Below the pieces are notes generated by a model, which saw only the letters and a program-made list of their open reading frames with translations, was not told where the DNA came from and made no database searches. Positions 60,101 to 64,000 of a stretch of DNA of 64,000 bases are shown here, one piece after another. The position numbers and the translations under genes are program-made. Every line of letters begins with the position of its first letter. The first letter of the stretch is position 1. The stretch covers positions 930,001-994,000 of the forward strand of contig NZ_SRRT01000001.1 in assembly GCF_004784475.1 (NCBI RefSeq), read 5' to 3'. The stretch comes from Streptomyces bauhiniae (GTDB taxonomy: Bacteria; Actinomycetota; Actinomycetes; Streptomycetales; Streptomycetaceae).

Positions 60101-60488
60101 CGACCGTGGCCTTGTCCTGGGCCGTGGCCGCCTTGCCCTTGAGCAGGGGAGCGGCGCTGAGGTCACGCTCGTTGTACAGCGCGTCGGCGTAGGACAGGGA
60201 CGTCTGCACCAGGATCGCGGTGTTCTCGGCGTCCTCGGCGTCCTGCCAGGTGTCGATCGAGTTCTTCACCTGGAAGCCGCCCATGACGAGGGCGACCAGC
60301 ACGGGTATGAGCAGGATCGCGTTCAGCCTGGTCGGCACACGCCAGTTGCGCGGGGAGAAGCGGCCCCCGCTGGACGCGGGAGCGGCCTCCGGCTCCGGTC
60401 CGGCCACCACGGGGGTGGGCGCCGCAGCGCGCGGCGGCGGGGTGAAGTTGCCCCGTGCCGACGGCTCGGGACCGTTCTTGCTTCGCCT
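57117..60488 (-). CDS. cvnA: conservon sensor kinase-like protein CvnA (first conservon)
   Basis: A protein of about 1123 aa. One TM helix (LNAILLIPVLVALVMGGFQV), an extracellular nitrate/nitrite-sensor-like domain (about 60-395), a second TM helix (IITGVAVVLVLLLAFILAG), HAMP, an H-box-like LDHLATRMRR, then a HATPase with N box ELLENATTFS and G box HDKGIGL. The last 420 residues are disordered and rich in Gly, Gln, Pro and Tyr, with runs of NGLNGSTGLNG type. The end (SGLPRRVPKANLV...RAPEDVRGRLSNLRRGV) is shared with the second CvnA. GTG 60488 gives the common start VRRSKNGPEPSARG; GTG 60521 is possible. Confidence 0.92.
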   Translation of the reverse strand, partial: RRSKNGPEPSARGNFTPPPRAAAPTPVVAGPEPEAAPASSGGRFSPRNWRVPTRLNAILLIPVLVALVMGGFQVKNSIDTWQDAEDAENTAILVQTSLSYADALYNERDLSAAPLLKGKAATAQDKATVDAARKNTDQAAAAFSRAAQNMPAKPGLERRLKLFRETEPFLQTLRAGAYGPKFTGVQTEEGYIKVAHPLMEFANELGLGTGNITSYGRTVYAISLTKAALSLERSIGMHMLVKPGPDAPNLATQRVALSTYAYLEGIAVEEYLGGGTQADADRLEQEKRDIQNQGAALAAEAKSKDPSYKAPPSDPQKMVAALAQLNSTDPLERQQLAVQGITPANWWAVNTLKFKAYRSIESDMADKAVSEASGIADDAKTSAIITGVAVVLVLLLAFILAGTVARQMSRSMRQLRNAAFGIAEQRLPMLVDQLSRTDPGRVDTRVAPIPIHTKDEIGEVARAFDQVHREAVRLASEQALLRGNINAIFTNLSRRNQSLIEGQLTLITDLENNEADPDQLENLFKLDHLATRMRRNGENLLVLAGEEPGRRWDQPVPLVDVLRAASSEVEQYERIELSGVPEAEIHGRAVTDLVHLLAELLENATTFSSPQTKVRVTATRLPDGRVMIEIHDKGIGLTAEDFADINHKLANPPTVDAAISQRMGLFVVGRLSDRHGIRVQLRPSGEQAGTTSLVMLPDAITHGGGGETQLDREEFTVSQIIPEQQFAGESFNPQPQAQGQPMRTAAELGFDDSRYTEVPDDLRGLDPVGRSLEREERRAALEAQAHPGPQDGTDGGRPGYQDGFEQAPGGYQENGAGFPEQRQTDAFQEQQGYQEQQQPAYDEQYFGQDGGYPQSGYPQQGQNAPAGDAFGGSYDGQQQSFQDDWPQQNGFQNGYPAQYAAESEPAQAADPGDLGTNGHGGPGGHGGFERPAPGGPAAGGVTNAGLPRRGGAGGSAPLGNSGGLNVHGSGGLGSSGLASSGLHGANGSNGLNGSTGLNGSAGANGASLGRQEAPAPAGSGPDDWRSANDERWQQASQLRKPKAGGVTSSGLPRRVPKANLVEGTAESTPQGGPQVSRAPEDVRGRLSNLRRGVQRGRSAGSETNGQATNHQHGGPDSTYDQER

Positions 60489-60857
60489 CACTCGACCAAC
60501 AACCTCTCGGCGGGTCGGCACCTGTCGTGCCGCAGTCTCTCAGAGCCCGGTTCCTCTTCGACCACTCAGTACGTCTTTGACCCCTGGGCAGTTCAGGCAT
60601 TCCAGCATGTCGACCTGGGCAGTAACAAACGGGGGCGGCACCGTTGTAAGCGGCAGATAAAACGGGTCATTACCGAGCGAGCCCCGCAAAAGGCAAGGGC
60701 TTTGTGAGCGCAGCGGTACCGGTCGACCGCGTCGCGTGGCGAACTACGGGATTTCCTCTGCCGAACTGTTATGAACACCGGAGCCGACCGTGTCAAAGGC
60801 CACAGCCGGCTCCGGGTGCGCTACGACAACTGCCTTACGGCAGATCGCACTTGAGCC
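60489..60857. other. intergenic region between the two conservons
   Basis: This stretch of 369 bases separates cvnD of the second operon from cvnA of the first. It should hold the promoter of the first conservon (reading left) and the terminator of the second. I see no convincing hairpin, -10 box or gene in it. It is less GC-rich near 60640-60720 than its surroundings. Confidence 0.4.
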
Positions 60858-61433
60858 CTACCGCAGGCGAGCCATCAGAGCGTGCTCGACCAGCGTGATC
60901 AGCGCGCTCTTGGCGTCCGAGCGGTGCCGGGCGTCGGTCGTGATGATCGGAGCGTCGGGTCCGATCTGCAGGGCCTCGCGGACCTCGTCCGGGTTGTACG
61001 GCTGCTGGCCGTCGAAGCCGTTGAGAGCGACGACGAACGGCAGACCGGAGTTCTCGAAGTAGTCCACGGCCGGGAAGCAGTCCGCGAGCCGGCGGGTGTC
61101 CACGAGGACCACCGCGCCGATGGCGCCGCGCACCAGGTCGTCCCACATGAACCAGAAGCGGTCCTGACCGGGCGTACCGAAGAGGTACAGGATCAGGTCC
61201 TGGTCCAGGGTGATGCGGCCGAAGTCCATGGCGACGGTGGTCGTCGTCTTGTCCCCGGTGTGGGTGAGGTCGTCGATGCCCGCCGACGCGGACGTCATGA
61301 CGGCCTCGGTGCGCAGCGGGTTGATCTCCGAGACGGCGCCCACGAACGTGGTCTTGCCCACGCCGAAGCCGCCCGCCACCACGATCTTGGCGGAGGTCGT
61401 GGCCCGCCCCGAGTCAGAGCTTGCGAAGTCCAC
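60858..61433 (-). CDS. cvnD: conservon GTPase CvnD (second conservon)
   Basis: A 191-aa protein. Beyond residue 15 it differs from the first CvnD at only a few conservative positions (GAV/GAI, PFVV/PFVI, DGQQ/DGNQ, RSDA/RADA). P-loop GGFGVGKTT and FGTPGQDRF are the same. It overlaps cvnC by 20 bases, as in the first operon. The similarity suggests a recent duplication or gene conversion. Confidence 0.95.
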   Translation of the reverse strand: MDFASSDSGRATTSAKIVVAGGFGVGKTTFVGAVSEINPLRTEAVMTSASAGIDDLTHTGDKTTTTVAMDFGRITLDQDLILYLFGTPGQDRFWFMWDDLVRGAIGAVVLVDTRRLADCFPAVDYFENSGLPFVVALNGFDGQQPYNPDEVREALQIGPDAPIITTDARHRSDAKSALITLVEHALMARLR

Positions 61434-61812
61434 TGAGCACCCTTTCGAGCAGCGTCACATCGGGAGCGCCGCCGTTGTTCTCGTCGCCGCCCGGCTGGTG
61501 AACGGCGACCATGCCGGCCTCGGCGAGGTCGGCCACCAGAATGCGGGCCACGCCGAGGGGCATGGCCAGGAGCGCGGAGACCTCCGCGACCGACTTGACC
61601 TCCCGGCAGAGGTGGCAGATGCGCTGGTGCTCAGGGAGCATTCCCATCAGCGCTGCCGGGTCGGCCGTGGTGCTGATCAGCGCCTCGATGGCGAGCTGGT
61701 AGCGCGGCCGGGTCCGGCCACCGGTCATCGCGTAAGGACGTACCAGTGGCTGGTCGCCCTCGTCTCCGTACGGTTCCGCGTACGGATCATGAGAGGCGTT
61801 GGGCGGGGTCAT
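61414..61812 (-). CDS. cvnC: conservon DUF742 protein CvnC (second conservon)
   Basis: A 132-aa protein with the short N-terminus MTPPNASHDPYAEPYGDEGDQ and then the same DUF742 domain (LVRPYAMTGGRTRPRYQLAIEAL) ending VTLLERVLSGLRKL. The disordered part is about 60 residues shorter than in the first copy. It lies 111 bases after cvnB. That gap holds no ORF of its own. Confidence 0.93.
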   Translation of the reverse strand: MTPPNASHDPYAEPYGDEGDQPLVRPYAMTGGRTRPRYQLAIEALISTTADPAALMGMLPEHQRICHLCREVKSVAEVSALLAMPLGVARILVADLAEAGMVAVHQPGGDENNGGAPDVTLLERVLSGLRKL

Positions 61813-61923
61813 GAATCCTCCGGGCGGGACAGCAAGTTGGTCAGTCGTGCCGTCTGACGGGGCCGGTGGGGGGATTGTGGCGGCCGGACGGTTGTTTCGT
61901 GTGCTGGGTGGTGCCGGGGTGGG

Positions 61924-62346
61924 TCAGTGGAGCAGACTGCCTTGTAGTTCGGCGCGCAGGTCCGGGGTGAGTACCGCACCCGCGCGGTCGACGAGCAGGG
62001 TCATCTCGTAGCCCACGAGGCCGATGTCGCACTCGGGGTGCGCGAGCACCGCGAGGGACGACCCGTCCGAGACGGACATGAGGAACAGGAAGCCGCGTTC
62101 CATCTCGACGACGGTCTGCGCCACGCTGCCACCCTCGAAGATCCGGGACGCCCCGGCCGTGAGAGAGGTCAGGCCGGACGCGACGGCCGCCAACTGGTCG
62201 GCGCGGTCCCTCGGGAAGCCTTCGGACATCGCCAGCAGAAGGCCGTCGGCGGAGACCACCACCGTGTGCGACACCCCTGGGGTGTTGTCCACGAAGTTGG
62301 TGATCAACCAGTTCAGGTTCTGTGCCGCCTGGCTCATCGGACTCAA
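61924..62346 (-). CDS. cvnB: conservon Roadblock/LC7 protein CvnB (second conservon)
   Basis: A 140-aa protein almost identical to the first CvnB, differing for example at VAQTVVEMERGFLFLMS and PECDIGLVGYEMTLL. Start: TTG 62346 sits 6 bases after AGGAG and directly follows the cvnA stop, mirroring the GTG start of the first copy; ATG 62337 is three codons later and would also work. If used, this is a rare TTG start. Confidence 0.92.
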   Translation of the reverse strand: MSPMSQAAQNLNWLITNFVDNTPGVSHTVVVSADGLLLAMSEGFPRDRADQLAAVASGLTSLTAGASRIFEGGSVAQTVVEMERGFLFLMSVSDGSSLAVLAHPECDIGLVGYEMTLLVDRAGAVLTPDLRAELQGSLLH

Positions 62347-64000
62347 CTAACGCTCCTGCTGGTGAGTGGGGCTCGGGAAGCTGCCGGTCTGGCCGCCCCC
62401 GGCCTGACGGCCCTGAGCGATACCCCGACGGAGATTGGTCAGCCGGCCGCGTACGTCGTCAGGCGCACGGGAGACCTGCGGACCGCTGTGGTGCTGTTGC
62501 TGCTGTGCCGTGCCCGGGACGAGGTTCGCCTTGGGCACACGGCGCGGCAGACCGGAGGTGGTGACACCGCCCGCCGCGGGCTGCCGTACGCGCTCCGCCT
62601 GCCGGACGAGTTCGTCGTTCGGAGAGGTGCGCCACGAGCCGGTGGTGGACGACGACTGCTGCGGGGCGGGCGTGGGGGCCTGCGCCTGCGGCTGCTGAGG
62701 GGCGGCCGGAGCGGACTCCGGCTGCTGCTGCTGTTCCTGCTGGAACCAGTTGGTCTCCAGCGTGTCGTACAGCGGGGTCCGGCCGTCACCGGTGTTGCCG
62801 GCCGGGGCCGGGGGCAGCGCCCAGTTGTCGGCCGGGGCCTGACGCGCCGGACGCTGCGGGGCGGCGGGCCGCTGCTGCTCGAACTGACCGGTGTTTCCGG
62901 CCTGGTTCGGGTTCTGCGCGGCCTGGTTGCCGTTCTGGTGCTGCGCCGGACGGCCGGGCAGCGCGTGCTGGCCGGTGTGGCCGGCCTGGTACGCGTCGTA
63001 GCCCTGCTGGACCGGGAACTGGCCGGTGTGCTGCGGGGCCTGGGGGTTCTGCCGGCCCTGCTGCTGGCCTTGGGGGCCGCCGAACAGGTCGGGGCGGGTG
63101 TACTCGTCGCCGCCCTGCTGACGGCCGTAGCCGGCTCCCTGCTGGGCGCCGGGCTGCTGGTACTGGCCCATGTTCTGCTGGTCGTTGGCTCCCGGACGCT
63201 GGAACTGGCCCGTGTGCTGGGCCCCGCCCGCGCCGGGCCGGGCGAACTGCCCGGTGTGCTGCTGCTGGTCGCCCGCGCCGTAGAGGTCCTGGCGGGGGAA
63301 GCCGCCGGTCTGCGAGGGGTCCTGCGCGTCGATGCGGGGCATCTCGGCGGTGCCGCCCATGCCGTGGCGGTCGTCGATGCGCGGCATGCGCGCGGTCTGC
63401 GACGGGTCCTGCTCGTCGTGGCCGCGCGGCACGTCCAGCGAGGCACGCGAGCCGGGGTTGCCACCGGGCAGCTCGGCACGCGGGCCGCCACGCGGCGGGA
63501 GCTGCGGCTGACGCCCCTGCTCGGCACCGGCACCGGCGCCACCGCGCTGCTGCTGGGCCGGGCCACGGCCGCCGAAGGCGTCCTGCTGCGGGCCGGAAGC
63601 CTGGGGGGCCGGACGGTTCTGCTGGTTCTGCTGACCGGGCTGGTTCGGCTGGAAGGCACCGGGGCCCTGCGGGCCACGGGCGCCACCGGGACCGCCGGGG
63701 CGGCCGCCGTTCTGGCCGTTGCCGGGAAGGGCCGCGCGCGGACCCTGGCCCGCGCCGACCTGGCCGCGCTGGCCGGAGCCGCCGGCCAGGAGTCCACCGG
63801 CGGCCGGAGCGCCGCCGAGGGCACCGCCACCGCCGCCGTTGTTCCGGCGTGCCGCCGCGGCACCGGCCGCGGCCTGCGCGGCGGCGGGACCGCCACCGGA
63901 GCCGGAGCCGCCGGCCTTGCCCGGAGCGGGCTTCTTGCCGCCCTGGGCGACGTCGACGGGCAGCATGACCAGCGCGGTCGTACCACCGGAGTCGGACGGG
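62347..64000 (-). CDS. cvnA: conservon CvnA (second conservon), partial, C-terminal part
   Basis: Only the last 550 or so residues are in the window; the gene continues past 64000. At the edge the frame reads PSDSGGTTALVMLPVDVA, which aligns with PSGEQAGTTSLVMLPDAI of the first CvnA at the end of the HATPase. The rest is a disordered tail rich in Gln, Gly and Pro. It carries at least six [HN][TM]GQ[FYH] repeats (about 62885-63260) and ends in the conserved SGLPRRVPKANLVPG...APDDVRGRLTNLRRG. Confidence 0.9.
   Translation of the reverse strand, partial: PSDSGGTTALVMLPVDVAQGGKKPAPGKAGGSGSGGGPAAAQAAAGAAAARRNNGGGGGALGGAPAAGGLLAGGSGQRGQVGAGQGPRAALPGNGQNGGRPGGPGGARGPQGPGAFQPNQPGQQNQQNRPAPQASGPQQDAFGGRGPAQQQRGGAGAGAEQGRQPQLPPRGGPRAELPGGNPGSRASLDVPRGHDEQDPSQTARMPRIDDRHGMGGTAEMPRIDAQDPSQTGGFPRQDLYGAGDQQQHTGQFARPGAGGAQHTGQFQRPGANDQQNMGQYQQPGAQQGAGYGRQQGGDEYTRPDLFGGPQGQQQGRQNPQAPQHTGQFPVQQGYDAYQAGHTGQHALPGRPAQHQNGNQAAQNPNQAGNTGQFEQQRPAAPQRPARQAPADNWALPPAPAGNTGDGRTPLYDTLETNWFQQEQQQQPESAPAAPQQPQAQAPTPAPQQSSSTTGSWRTSPNDELVRQAERVRQPAAGGVTTSGLPRRVPKANLVPGTAQQQQHHSGPQVSRAPDDVRGRLTNLRRGIAQGRQAGGGQTGSFPSPTHQQER

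Overview
The window is chromosomal DNA from a Streptomyces or very close relative. The evidence is very high GC with strong third-position bias, frequent GTG starts with 4-base stop/start overlaps, leaderless promoters, two conservon operons, and a gene order that, from memory, follows the conserved core of S. coelicolor around SCO5486-SCO5544. I see no rRNA, tRNA, CRISPR array, insertion sequence or phage. The last gene runs off the right edge.

Layout. 1-10 kb holds two small membrane proteins, a cysteine desulfurase, a VapBC-type toxin-antitoxin pair, a Tat-type amidase, mnmA, small enzyme genes, a short methionine synthase-like gene and ligA. 10-25 kb holds the GGDEF-EAL gene rmdB, the gatC-gatA-(79 aa)-gatB operon, small membrane and acetyltransferase genes, a PQQ-type lipoprotein dehydrogenase, two oxidoreductases and a large GGDEF-EAL gene that looks like cdgE. 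24.6-41.5 kb is mainly branched-chain amino acid and serine synthesis (ilvB-ilvN-ilvC, serA, leuB, ilvE, cimA). It is interrupted by a divergent MFS/TetR pair and a proline catabolic unit (PucR-type regulator, proline dehydrogenase, pruA). 41.5-52.3 kb holds a GPP34 protein, divergent secreted GH30 and GH3 glycosidases, a secreted Gly-rich membrane protein, YceI, a small secreted putative zinc peptidase, and acyl-CoA carboxylase beta plus epsilon. 52.3-64 kb, all on the minus strand, holds a NACHT-type STAND ATPase and two tandem conservons (cvnA-B-C-D twice).

Function. ilvB and cimA each sit behind a short leader ORF and a hairpin followed by T6, so both look attenuated. In the cimA leader the three classical competing pairings can be drawn. 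The two c-di-GMP proteins differ in active sites: RmdB keeps all EAL residues and carries a TTA codon (possible bldA control), while the CdgE-like protein keeps GGDEF and an I-site but has lost most EAL metal ligands. About a dozen genes have a TAnnnT -10 box 6-10 bases before the start codon and mostly no Shine-Dalgarno, which indicates leaderless transcription. The tetR/MFS intergenic repeats fall on both -35 boxes.

Best candidates for something less described are the NACHT protein, the tandem conservons with near-identical B and D but divergent A tails, the paired attenuators, and the 79-aa passenger of the gat operon.
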